From assembly GCA_964626265.1 (NCBI GenBank), contig CAZVCG010000003.1, positions 1-64,000 on the forward strand: a stretch of 64,000 bases of DNA, written 5' to 3'. Both the position numbers and the translations under genes were made by a program. This document shows positions 1 to 8,140 of the stretch, piece after piece. The notes beneath the pieces are model-generated. The model was not told the DNA's origin, ran no database searches, and saw nothing but the letters and a program-made list of their open reading frames with translations. The DNA comes from CAZVCG01 sp964626265. GTDB lineage: Bacteria > Pseudomonadota > Alphaproteobacteria > UBA9219. Each line of letters begins with the position of its first letter. Within the stretch, counting starts at the first letter, position 1.

Positions 1-22
1 TATCCAGTTGAGCTACGGGCGC
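1..22 (-). tRNA. tRNA-Arg, 5' end only (runs off the window)
   Basis: Read on the minus strand, the first 22 bases give a tRNA acceptor stem and the start of a D arm (GCGCCCGTAGCTCAACTGGA). The 5' acceptor strand GCGCCCG and the D-arm wording match bacterial tRNA-Arg. The anticodon lies outside the window, so the amino acid is inferred from resemblance only. Confidence 0.7.
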
Positions 23-287
23 ATACCTTAGATTAAGCCGAAACGTTCAGCTCCTGATGGGAACGGGCATTTGGGCTATGTCATCCGGGGGTCTATCCTT
101 AAGGGATATAGCCCATCCGAAGTGCCGCAAACTAGATAATTTTCCCCTCAAACGCAATTAGTTTCAAAAATATCATAAAAACGAGGGTTTGATGGCATTC
201 TTAAGCACACATCTCTGTCTAATTAAGTATAACCGGTTATTATAGCACCCCATTTTCAACACCCCTCTTTTCGGCTAAACCGGATTC

Positions 288-1049
288 ATGACCGAACCAG
301 CCCCGGCGATTCCAGCCCTTTCCGTCGTCATTCCTCTTCTGAACGAAGCTGGGAACGTGATGCCGCTCATTCAGGAAATCGAGCGATCCCTCAAGGGGTA
401 CGAACCAGTCGGCGACAACTTTGAAATCATCTGCGTCGATGACGGCAGCACAGACTCCACCTCCGCCGAAGTCAGGCAAGTGCGTTCGCAAACGCCTCAA
501 GTCCGCCTTATCAAACATCCGCGCCGTCTTGGCATGAGCGCGGCTATCCGAAACGGCGTGCGCCGTGCAAAATCTCAATGGATTTTGACTATCGACGGCG
601 ACCGTCAAAATGACCCTGCCGACATTCCCATCCTGTGCGATTTAGCGTGGTCGCTGGGCCGCGACCGCAAAATCCTCGTTGGCGGCCTGCGCGTAAACCG
701 ACGCGATACGTTCAGCAAACGCCTTGTCAGCCGCTTCGCCAACGGCATCCGCAAGTTCTTCCTTAACGACGATTGCCCCGATACAGGCTGCAGTCTTAAG
801 GTCTTTCCGCGCAGTTCATACCTCGAATTGCCGTTTTTCCTCGGCTTGCACCGATTCATGCCAGCCCTCTTCAAGCTCTACGGCAACGAGGTCATGTTCA
901 CGCCCGTGAATGACCGCCTCCGCACCGTCGGCGTGACGAAATCCGACATTCTGGGACGCGGCCTGAAAGGCTTTTTCGACCTTTTGGGGGTTATCTGGAT
1001 CATGTCACGCACCCCCGCGCCCGAAAAAGGCAAGGAAGATAATGGTTAA
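288..1049 (+). CDS. Family 2 glycosyltransferase (dolichol-phosphate mannosyltransferase-like)
   Basis: A 253-residue GT-A fold glycosyltransferase of family GT2. Visible marks are the N-terminal strand with VVIPLLNE near residues 13-20, the DDGSTD nucleotide-sugar motif at 51-56, and TIDGD at 101-105, which supplies the metal-binding acidic residues. It resembles DPM1/GtrB-type enzymes that move a sugar from a nucleotide donor to a polyprenyl phosphate, but it lacks the C-terminal membrane helices of GtrB. The acceptor is unknown. The ATG has no clear ribosome binding site. It stands alone between a tRNA gene and the L21 operon, so context does not refine the role. Confidence 0.8.
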   Translation: MTEPAPAIPALSVVIPLLNEAGNVMPLIQEIERSLKGYEPVGDNFEIICVDDGSTDSTSAEVRQVRSQTPQVRLIKHPRRLGMSAAIRNGVRRAKSQWILTIDGDRQNDPADIPILCDLAWSLGRDRKILVGGLRVNRRDTFSKRLVSRFANGIRKFFLNDDCPDTGCSLKVFPRSSYLELPFFLGLHRFMPALFKLYGNEVMFTPVNDRLRTVGVTKSDILGRGLKGFFDLLGVIWIMSRTPAPEKGKEDNG

Positions 1050-1069
1050 CGGCTGCCCCCCTCTTTTCC

Positions 1070-1098
1070 TTGACATCACCCCCTTTTTTCCCCGATAA
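1070..1098 (+). promoter_or_regulatory. Candidate sigma70-type promoter of rplU-rpmA
   Basis: A perfect TTGACA at 1070-1075 is followed after 17 bases by CGATAA, a weak -10 hexamer. It lies about 80 bases before the rplU start, within the only gap upstream of the ribosomal operon. The -35 match is strong and the -10 match poor, so this is a prediction only. Confidence 0.4.
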
Positions 1099-1176
1099 AG
1101 CCCCTTCGCGACGCTTAATACGGCGCGATAAGGTGGCCCTATAGGGGCGGCTCCAATTCAATATAAGGATATGATT

Positions 1177-1488
1177 ATGTTCGCAGTCGTCAAGACCGGC
1201 GGCAAGCAATACAAAGTTGCCCAAGGTGATGTAATTCAAGTTGAAAAGCTTCCGGTCGAAGCCGGCAAGACCGTCGACCTCAACGAGGTTCTGATGGTTT
1301 GCGATGACGGCAAAGTGACCGCAGGCGCGCCCTTCGTGGCCGGCGCCAAGGTTTCGTGCGAAGTCGTCGCGCAATCGCGCACGGGCAAGCTGATCGTGTT
1401 CAAGAAAAAGCGCCGCCAGAACTACCGCCGCAAAAACAACACGCGCCAATGGTTCACGGTTTTGAAGGTCAAGGCGATTAAGGCCTAA
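1177..1488 (+). CDS. rplU: 50S ribosomal protein L21
   Basis: Ribosomal protein L21, a 23S rRNA-binding protein of the large subunit. The product begins MFAVVKTGGKQYKV, the usual L21 N-terminus, and has the basic KKKRRQNYRRK segment that contacts rRNA. An ATG at 1171 is also in frame, but the AAGGA at 1165-1169 would then be only one base away; the ATG at 1177 has seven bases of spacing and gives the family N-terminus, so I start there (103 residues). The gene is followed after 22 bases by rpmA, the standard L21-L27 operon. Confidence 0.95.
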   Translation: MFAVVKTGGKQYKVAQGDVIQVEKLPVEAGKTVDLNEVLMVCDDGKVTAGAPFVAGAKVSCEVVAQSRTGKLIVFKKKRRQNYRRKNNTRQWFTVLKVKAIKA

Positions 1489-1510
1489 CCTAGAATTAAG
1501 GAGATTTGTC

Positions 1511-1774
1511 ATGGCACATAAAAAAGCAGGCGGTTCATCCCGCAACGGTCGCGATACCGCTGGTCGCCGTTTGGGCGTGAAAATTTCTGGCGGTCAGGTT
1601 GCTGGGCCCGGCGCCATCATAGTCCGTCAACGTGGCACGAAAGTGCATCCCGGCACCAACGTCGGCATGGGCAAGGATCATACGCTGTTCGCCAAGGTCG
1701 CAGGCAGGGTCAAGTTCCGCGAATATAAAGATCGCATGTACGTTTCGGTCGAAGCCGAAGCGGCGAGCAAGTAA
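1511..1774 (+). CDS. rpmA: 50S ribosomal protein L27
   Basis: Ribosomal protein L27, whose flexible N-terminal tail reaches the peptidyl transferase centre. The 87-residue product starts MAHKKAGGSSRNGRD, the typical proteobacterial form without the cleaved leader found in Firmicutes, and contains the conserved GTKVHPGTNVGMGKDHTLFA segment. AAGGAG at 1498-1503 sits seven bases before the ATG. It is co-transcribed with rplU. Confidence 0.96.
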   Translation: MAHKKAGGSSRNGRDTAGRRLGVKISGGQVAGPGAIIVRQRGTKVHPGTNVGMGKDHTLFAKVAGRVKFREYKDRMYVSVEAEAASK

Positions 1775-1840
1775 TAATAATTTTTTGTAGAGCTTTAGCA
1801 ACCAATCTCTGCCACGCGTCCCGACTGGAGGCGGGTAGTG

Positions 1841-1846
1841 TATAAT
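1841..1846 (+). promoter_or_regulatory. Candidate -10 hexamer before the TPR gene
   Basis: A perfect TATAAT lies about 45 bases upstream of the TPR gene, in AT-rich sequence that contrasts with its surroundings. No good -35 hexamer is visible at the expected distance, so the promoter is tentative. Confidence 0.35.
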
Positions 1847-1889
1847 ATATTGTTTTCATCTACTTCATTAATTTTATTGGGTAATTATT

Positions 1890-2798
1890 ATGGCTAGCCG
1901 ACGAAAGCATCCGAAATCGTTTCGCCGCGAACAGCACATGAGCAGCTACGCCAAAGCGATCAGTGTCTTCGGCAAGAAAACAAAGGCCATTGCGCTATTG
2001 CAATCCGAACTTCGCAAAGCCCCCGACAATTGTCATTTCATAAATAAGTTGGCTTTTTTGTATCTCTCAGAAGAGTTCAGAAACGAGCCGTTGGCCATTA
2101 AACTTTTTGAGAAAAGCCACGCCTTAAACCCACAAGACCCGATAACGATTAATATGTTGGGCTCGCTTTACGCAGGCGAAGGTCGGTATAAAGAAGCCGA
2201 AAAGATTCTCCTCAAAGGATTGGAACACGCCCCAGACAACGCAAGGCTGCACGCAAAACTTGGGGATGTCTTTCTTCAACAAAAAAAGTTTGAAGAGGCA
2301 GAAAAGCATCTTTTGAAGGCGAAAGAGTTTGACAAGTCCAACCCCATGACGTTCGAGCTATGCGGAAACTTGTATTTTCAAATGGAAAAATATGATGAAG
2401 CCATAAAATATTTCCGCGAGGGCTTAACCTTATATCCGCAAAGCGAGTGGTCTTTAACGAAACTGGGAAAAGCCTTAGGAATAACGAAAAGATATTCTGA
2501 AGCGGAAAAAGTGCTTTCAGATGGCCTTGATCTCTTTCCGCATAGTATCCACATGATTTTAACTCTTGGTGGCATTTTCGATCGGCAAAACAAACAAACC
2601 GATGCCGTAAATCTATACACGAATGCTTTGCTCTCTCTTCCGGAACACCCAAAACTCATTCAAAGGCTCAACAAGATTTTAGAACGAGGGGATGTTCATG
2701 AAATTCCCTCGCAAACAGAGCCTAATTCTCGCCCAACAAATACTTTTGGTGCCCCTTTTAGAAACACAAATGCAACGGGTATACTAAAATACGGATAA
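1890..2798 (+). CDS. Tetratricopeptide repeat protein
   Basis: A 302-residue protein made almost entirely of tetratricopeptide repeats, roughly residues 15-270. The repeats carry the usual spacing, with conserved A/G at position 8, Y at 11, A at 20 and P at 32, as in the segment around FEEAEKHLLKAKEFDKSNP. TPR solenoids bind other proteins; no catalytic domain, signal peptide or membrane segment is present, so it is probably a cytoplasmic scaffold. The tail is low in complexity and polar. The gene has lower GC than the ribosomal and obgE genes beside it, which may reflect weaker constraint or later acquisition. The partner is unknown. Confidence 0.8.
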   Translation: MASRRKHPKSFRREQHMSSYAKAISVFGKKTKAIALLQSELRKAPDNCHFINKLAFLYLSEEFRNEPLAIKLFEKSHALNPQDPITINMLGSLYAGEGRYKEAEKILLKGLEHAPDNARLHAKLGDVFLQQKKFEEAEKHLLKAKEFDKSNPMTFELCGNLYFQMEKYDEAIKYFREGLTLYPQSEWSLTKLGKALGITKRYSEAEKVLSDGLDLFPHSIHMILTLGGIFDRQNKQTDAVNLYTNALLSLPEHPKLIQRLNKILERGDVHEIPSQTEPNSRPTNTFGAPFRNTNATGILKYG

Positions 2799-2818
2799 GA
2801 TATAGGCTGCCCTAACCC

Positions 2819-3829
2819 ATGAAATTCCTCGACCAGGCTAAAATCTATATCAAAAGCGGACACGGCGGCGCTGGTTGCGTGAGCTTCCGCCGCGAAAAAT
2901 TCATCGAATATGGGGGGCCTGACGGCGGCAACGGCGGCAAGGGCGGCGACGTAATATTCGAGGCTGCTGAAAACCTCAATACGCTCATCGACTACCGCTA
3001 CCAGCAGCATCAGGAGGCAAAAAATGGACGGCCCGGATCGGGCCGCCTCAGAACCGGCGCAGACGGCGAGGATAAAATCCTGCGCGTACCGGTCGGCACG
3101 CAAATACTCGCCGAAGATCAGGAAACCCTGCTGGCCGACATGACCTCACCCGGCCAGCGCATCGTATTGCTCAAGGGCGGCGACGGCGGTTTCGGCAATG
3201 CACACTACAAATCGTCCACCAATCAGGCCCCTCGGCACTTCACGCCAGGATGGCCCGGCGAGGAACGTGCGGTCTGGCTAAGGCTCAAGCTCATCGCCGA
3301 CGTCGGCCTTGTAGGCTTGCCGAACGCAGGAAAATCGACGTTTCTTGCCGCCTGCACGGCCGCCAAGCCGAAAATCGCGGACTACCCCTTCACCACCCTC
3401 TCCCCCAACCTCGGCGTCGTCCGCATGGGCAAAAAAGGCGACACCATCGATTTCATAATCGCCGACATCCCCGGCCTCATCGAAGGCGCGCATGAAGGCC
3501 AAGGCCTTGGCGACCGCTTCCTCGGCCACGTCGAGCGCACGAAGGTATTGCTGCACCTCATCGACGCGACCGAAGAAGATGTGGTGAAATCCTACAAAAC
3601 GATCCGCGCCGAATTGAAAGCCTACGGCCACAACATCACGCGTAAGCCTGAGATCATCGCACTTAACAAATGCGACGCTCTTGACGCCGCTACCATCAAA
3701 AAGAAGATCGCCGCCCTGAAAAAAGCCAGCCGCAAGGACGTCTATCCCATCTCCGCCGTCGCGCATACAGGGGTGGATGAGGTGCTTGGCCTATTGGCAA
3801 AAAAAGTTGGCTCCAAAACGCGCCGTTAA
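2819..3829 (+). CDS. obgE: GTPase ObgE/CgtA
   Basis: An essential ribosome-associated GTPase acting in 50S assembly and stress signalling. The 336-residue product has the glycine-rich Obg domain (about 1-158, starting MKFLDQAKIYIKSGHGGAG), then the G domain with the P-loop GLPNAGKST at 166-174, DIPG as G3 and NKCD as G4. It has no long C-terminal extension. It follows the L21/L27 genes closely, the usual rplU-rpmA-obgE order, here with a TPR gene inserted. Its stop codon overlaps the stop codon of fhs on the other strand by four bases (TTAA). Confidence 0.95.
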   Translation: MKFLDQAKIYIKSGHGGAGCVSFRREKFIEYGGPDGGNGGKGGDVIFEAAENLNTLIDYRYQQHQEAKNGRPGSGRLRTGADGEDKILRVPVGTQILAEDQETLLADMTSPGQRIVLLKGGDGGFGNAHYKSSTNQAPRHFTPGWPGEERAVWLRLKLIADVGLVGLPNAGKSTFLAACTAAKPKIADYPFTTLSPNLGVVRMGKKGDTIDFIIADIPGLIEGAHEGQGLGDRFLGHVERTKVLLHLIDATEEDVVKSYKTIRAELKAYGHNITRKPEIIALNKCDALDAATIKKKIAALKKASRKDVYPISAVAHTGVDEVLGLLAKKVGSKTRR

Positions 3830-5499
3830 AACAACCCCTCGATCATCCCATTATCATCCACATAGATGCGGTGAGCCGCAGGGTCGCGCGGCAAGCCTGG
3901 CATTGTCATGATTTCGCCGCACAGCGCAACGACGAACCCCGCCCCCGCCGACAGGCACACATCGCGCACTGGCAGCGAAAACTTTTCCGGTGCGCCGCGT
4001 AGCGATGGATCGTGCGAAAAGCTGTATTGCGTCTTGGCCATACACACGGGCACCTTGCCGAAACCGTCGGTTTCGTACTGTTTCAACTTCGTCACCGCTG
4101 CTGACGCAAAATCCACGTCATGCGCGTGATAAATCTCGCGCGCCACGGTCTTGATCTTGTCGGCAAGCGGCATGTCGTCAGGATAAAGCGGCTTAAACTC
4201 GGATTTCCCGCCATCCACCAGCGCAACAACCTCTTTCGCCAAATCGACATCGCCCTTCGCGCCGTCGGCCCAATGGCGGCATACGTGCGCCGGAACGCGC
4301 ATTTTTTTGCACGCTTCGCTGATGACCTCCATCTCCCCCGCCGTGTCGCTCGTGAAGTGGTTGATCGCCACCACGACGGGTACGCCGAACTTTTGCACGT
4401 TCTCGACATGCCGGATCAAATTGCCAATGCCAGCCTTCACGGCAGCCACGTTTTCCGCACCCAACTGATCTTTGGCAATGCCCCCATGCATCTTGAGCGC
4501 GCGCACCGTCGCCACAATCACCGTCGCGGCGGGCTTCAATCCGGCCTGACGGCACTTGATGTCAAAGAACTTCTCTGCGCCCAGATCCGCGCCGAAACCG
4601 GCCTCGGTCACCACGTAATCCGCGAGTTTCAACGCCGTGTTGGTCGCGATAACCGAATTACATCCATGCGCGATATTGGCGAACGGACCGCCGTGCACCA
4701 GCGCAGGCGTATGCTCCAGCGTCTGTACAAGGTTCGGCTGAAACGCATCGCGCAGCAACGCCGTCATCGGCTTGGCAGCCTGCAGTTCCTTCGCCGTCAT
4801 CGACTTCTTGGCGAACGTGCGCCCAACTATGACGCGGCCCAACCGCTCCTCAAGATCGGCCAGCGACTTCGACAGACAGAAAATCGCCATTACTTCCGAA
4901 GCCACCGTGATGTCGAAACCGTCTTCCCTCACCTGCCCGTTATTGCCGAGGCCAACGACAATATGCCTTAGCACACGATCATTCATGTCTATGACGCGCC
5001 GCCATGTGACTTTCGACGGATCGATGCCCAGCGCATTGCCCCAATAAATGTGATTGTCGAGCATCGCAGCGAGCAAATTGTTCGCCGACGTCATCGCGTG
5101 AAAATCGCCGGTGAAATGCAGATTGATTTCATCCATCGGCGCGACTTGAGCCTTGCCGCCGCCTGTCGCCCCGCCCTTCATGCCGAAGCACGGACCGAGC
5201 GATGGCTCGCGCAACGCCAACAGCGTCTTGTGGCCGAGGTGCGACATCGCGTCGGCCAAACCGATGCTCGTCGTCGTTTTGCCCTCGCCCGCAGGCGTCG
5301 GCGTAATGGCCGTGACAAGGATCAACTTGCCTTCCGTCTTTTGTTTAAGTCCGGTGATGTAATCCAGATCAAGCTTCGCCTTATGCGGGCCGTAACGGTA
5401 AAGCGCGGAGGCCGGAATGCCTATCTTGGCGCCGATGTCTTCGATGGGCTGAAGCTTCGCCGCGCGGGCAATGGCAATATCGCTCATGTAATCGGTCAT
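3826..5499 (-). CDS. fhs: Formate--tetrahydrofolate ligase
   Basis: Catalyses ATP-dependent formation of 10-formyl-tetrahydrofolate from formate and THF, feeding one-carbon units to purine and formyl-methionine synthesis. The 557-residue length is standard. The P-loop-like TPTPAGEGKTT is at residues 66-76, and the family stretches around LREPSLGPCFGMKGGATGGG and VTEAGFGADLGAEKF are intact. The ATG at 5499 has a modest GGGTG nine bases upstream; a second ATG four codons in is possible. It converges on obgE with a 4-bp stop overlap. Confidence 0.96.
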   Translation of the reverse strand: MTDYMSDIAIARAAKLQPIEDIGAKIGIPASALYRYGPHKAKLDLDYITGLKQKTEGKLILVTAITPTPAGEGKTTTSIGLADAMSHLGHKTLLALREPSLGPCFGMKGGATGGGKAQVAPMDEINLHFTGDFHAMTSANNLLAAMLDNHIYWGNALGIDPSKVTWRRVIDMNDRVLRHIVVGLGNNGQVREDGFDITVASEVMAIFCLSKSLADLEERLGRVIVGRTFAKKSMTAKELQAAKPMTALLRDAFQPNLVQTLEHTPALVHGGPFANIAHGCNSVIATNTALKLADYVVTEAGFGADLGAEKFFDIKCRQAGLKPAATVIVATVRALKMHGGIAKDQLGAENVAAVKAGIGNLIRHVENVQKFGVPVVVAINHFTSDTAGEMEVISEACKKMRVPAHVCRHWADGAKGDVDLAKEVVALVDGGKSEFKPLYPDDMPLADKIKTVAREIYHAHDVDFASAAVTKLKQYETDGFGKVPVCMAKTQYSFSHDPSLRGAPEKFSLPVRDVCLSAGAGFVVALCGEIMTMPGLPRDPAAHRIYVDDNGMIEGLF

Positions 5500-5624
5500 A
5501 AGGAGACACCCTTTGAAGTGAAAATTGGAAAAAAGAAGAGCCTGAAAAGACGTTCAACATTGCCGCCCTTCCCGTTGATTTGCAAGGATAATTGCGATTC
5601 GATTGAGGCCAAATATCGAATAGA

Positions 5625-5715
5625 ATATGGGATCCCTTCATGCGGAGGGATGACGGATAAAGGCAAAAGTTACCTATATTATCGTGTCATGCCAGCGCAT
5701 GCTGGCATCCCATTA
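5625..5715. repeat. Palindromic intergenic sequence (GTCAT-type repeat fragments)
   Basis: Two hairpins lie between fhs and maeB: TCCCT/AGGGA around a short loop near 5633-5650, and ATGCCAGC-gcat-GCTGGCAT at about 5691-5710 directly after the maeB stop. The second is preceded by TGTC, as in the GTCATTCC elements at 49751 and 57842, so it is probably a worn member of the same dispersed family. It could also help end maeB transcription, although no U-run follows. Confidence 0.5.
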
Positions 5716-5719
5716 ATCT

Positions 5720-7987
5720 TTACTTAATCGCCTGCGAGGCCGCCAGCACCGCCGAAGTCAGAATATCAGACACCGTAGCGCTCACGCGCACGATCTGCAC
5801 GGGCTTGTCGAAGCCCTGCAAAATCGGGCCGATCACGTTGACGCCGCCGATATTGCCCAAAATCTTGGCCGCGATATGCGCGCTTTCAAGGTTCGGCATG
5901 ATCAGGATATTCGCGGGACCCGTCAAACGGCAGAACGGGTACAAACGCTTCATCAGATCAAAGTTCATCGCGGCGTCCGCTGTCATCTCGCCGTCGTACT
6001 CGAACGGCACATTGCGTTCGTCGAGAATGCGGACGGCTTCGCGCATGTGCTCGATATGCTCGCCGGGATGTTGGCCGAAACTCGCCGATGATAAAAACGC
6101 GACACGCGGCTGGTGGCCGAGCTTCTGCGCCCAATTCGCCGTCTCGATGGCGATTTCCGCAAGGCGTTCCGCCGAAGGCTCCAGATTTACGGCAGTATCG
6201 GCCAGAAAAACCGTTCGTTCTTGAGAAATGGCGACCGACAATCCAAACACGCCTGACGCCGCGCTTGAGCCGATCACGGGCCGCATATCCTTGAAGTTCG
6301 ATACGAAGCCCCGCACGAGACCCGTCACCACCGCGTCGGCGTCGCCCGTCGCGACCATGCTTGCGGCGAATACGTTGTTGTTCTGCTTCACGCGACGTTC
6401 GCAGTCGTGTTTCAGGAAGCCTTTGCGGTGCAAGTGCTTGTAAAGATAATCGCTGTACTTCGTGATTTTTTCCTTATCGCAAATGTCCTGAATTTCGATG
6501 TCCAGATTGGCGGGAGATTTCATTTCCTTCAAATGATCGCGAATGTTTTGTTCGTGACCGATAAGGATGGGCGTGCCCAATCCGGCCATCTTGAACTGCA
6601 TCGCGGCGCGGATGGAGCGTTCCTCTTCGCCGTCGGCGAAGACGACTCGCCGTTGGTTCCTGCTCACTTGCTCATAGATAAGCTCAAGGCTGTCAGCCGT
6701 CGGATCGAGCCGCGCGCGCAGCACGCGCTCATACTCCTCGAAATCCTTCATAGGCTTGCGCGCCACGCCTGAATCCATTGCAGCCCTGGCGACGGCCATC
6801 GGAATGCGGGATACCAGACGCGGATCGAACGGCACGGGAATAATATATTCCGGCCCGTATTTAAGCTTGCGTCCACCATAGGCCGCGCTCACTTCTTCCG
6901 GCACATCCTCGCGCGCCAGTTCGGCCAAGGCCCTAGCCGCCGCAATCTTCATCGTATCGTTGATCGCCGACGCGCGCACATCGAGCGCGCCACGGAAAAT
7001 ATATGGAAAACCCAAAACGTTGTTGATCTGGTTCGGATAATCCGAACGGCCTGTGGCCATGACGACATCGTTACGCACTTCATGCGCTTCTTCCGGCGTA
7101 ATTTCCGGGTTCGGGTTAGCCATGGCGAAAATGATGGGCTTCTTCGCCATCGACTTGACCATCGCCGGCGTAAAAGCGCCCTTGGCGGAAAGGCCAACCA
7201 AAATGTCCGCGCCTTTCGCCGCTTCCTCAAGCGTACGCGCCTTCGTGTCGGCGGCGAACTCCTCCTTCCACGGGTTCATGGACTCCGTGCGGCCCTTAAA
7301 GATCACGCCCTTCGTGTCGCACATCGTGATGTTCTCGCGCGGCAGGCCCATGCTGACGAACAGCTTGGCGCACGCGATAGCAGCCGCGCCCGCGCCGTTG
7401 ATGACCATTTTGGTTTTCTTGATATTGCGTCCCGTGATTTCCAGCGCGTTGATAAGGCCCGCCGAAGCGATGATGGCCGTGCCATGCTGATCGTCGTGGA
7501 AGATGGGGATGTCCATCAACTCTTTGAGGCGTTCCTCGATGATGAAGCATTCAGGAGCCTTAATGTCCTCGAGATTGATGCCACCCCATGACGCGCCCAA
7601 AAGCTTTACGCAATTGACGAACTCGTCGACGTTTTCCGTGGACACCTCGATGTCGATACCGTCCACATCGGCGAAGCGCTTGAACAGCACCGCCTTCCCT
7701 TCCATGACCGGCTTGGAGGCCAGCGCGCCGAGGTTGCCGAGACCCAGCACCGCCGTGCCGTTGGAGACTATGGCCACGATATTGCCGCGTGCCGTGTAAT
7801 CATAAGCGGCATCCTCGTTGTCTCGGATCCTCAAGCATGGCGCAGCAACGCCAGGCGTATAGGCCAGCGACAAATCACGGGCGGTAGTCAAAGGCTTGGT
7901 TGGGGTAATCTGAAGCTTGCCAGGACGCCCCTGTGCGTGCAGAGCAAGGGCCTCCTCGTCCGTGACCCGGACTTTCGTGTTACTCAT
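5720..7987 (-). CDS. maeB: NADP-dependent malic enzyme with phosphotransacetylase-like domain
   Basis: Oxidative decarboxylation of malate to pyruvate with reduction of NADP. The 755-residue protein has the long two-part MaeB design. The N-terminal malic domain carries the SLAYTPGVAAPC tyrosine motif, the lysine in KPVMEGKAVLFKRFADVDG and the FHDDQHGTA metal motif; an NAD(P) domain with INGAGAAAIAC follows; and a phosphate acetyltransferase-like domain fills about residues 430-755. In known MaeB proteins that last domain is regulatory, binding acetyl-CoA. An upstream ATG at 8053 is in frame, but the ATG at 7987 has GGGAGG seven bases before it and gives the usual N-terminus (MSNTKVRVTDEEAL), so I start there. 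Confidence 0.95.
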   Translation of the reverse strand: MSNTKVRVTDEEALALHAQGRPGKLQITPTKPLTTARDLSLAYTPGVAAPCLRIRDNEDAAYDYTARGNIVAIVSNGTAVLGLGNLGALASKPVMEGKAVLFKRFADVDGIDIEVSTENVDEFVNCVKLLGASWGGINLEDIKAPECFIIEERLKELMDIPIFHDDQHGTAIIASAGLINALEITGRNIKKTKMVINGAGAAAIACAKLFVSMGLPRENITMCDTKGVIFKGRTESMNPWKEEFAADTKARTLEEAAKGADILVGLSAKGAFTPAMVKSMAKKPIIFAMANPNPEITPEEAHEVRNDVVMATGRSDYPNQINNVLGFPYIFRGALDVRASAINDTMKIAAARALAELAREDVPEEVSAAYGGRKLKYGPEYIIPVPFDPRLVSRIPMAVARAAMDSGVARKPMKDFEEYERVLRARLDPTADSLELIYEQVSRNQRRVVFADGEEERSIRAAMQFKMAGLGTPILIGHEQNIRDHLKEMKSPANLDIEIQDICDKEKITKYSDYLYKHLHRKGFLKHDCERRVKQNNNVFAASMVATGDADAVVTGLVRGFVSNFKDMRPVIGSSAASGVFGLSVAISQERTVFLADTAVNLEPSAERLAEIAIETANWAQKLGHQPRVAFLSSASFGQHPGEHIEHMREAVRILDERNVPFEYDGEMTADAAMNFDLMKRLYPFCRLTGPANILIMPNLESAHIAAKILGNIGGVNVIGPILQGFDKPVQIVRVSATVSDILTSAVLAASQAIK

Positions 7988-8140
7988 CTGATGTCCTCCC
8001 GAAACTATTTTTATATTTATGGATATAGCTACCTTACCCTTATGGCGTACCACAACTTTTGGCTCGTTGTTAGGGGCTACTTCATAATAATTTGATTAGT
8101 TAACAGACTCTTAACGCCTTCCGGGGCTAATTCAAGCGAA

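Noticed and set aside
4120..5727. Plus-strand frames of 283 and 225 codons opposite fhs
   Set aside because: Both mirror the conserved fhs gene and read as Arg/His-rich nonsense.
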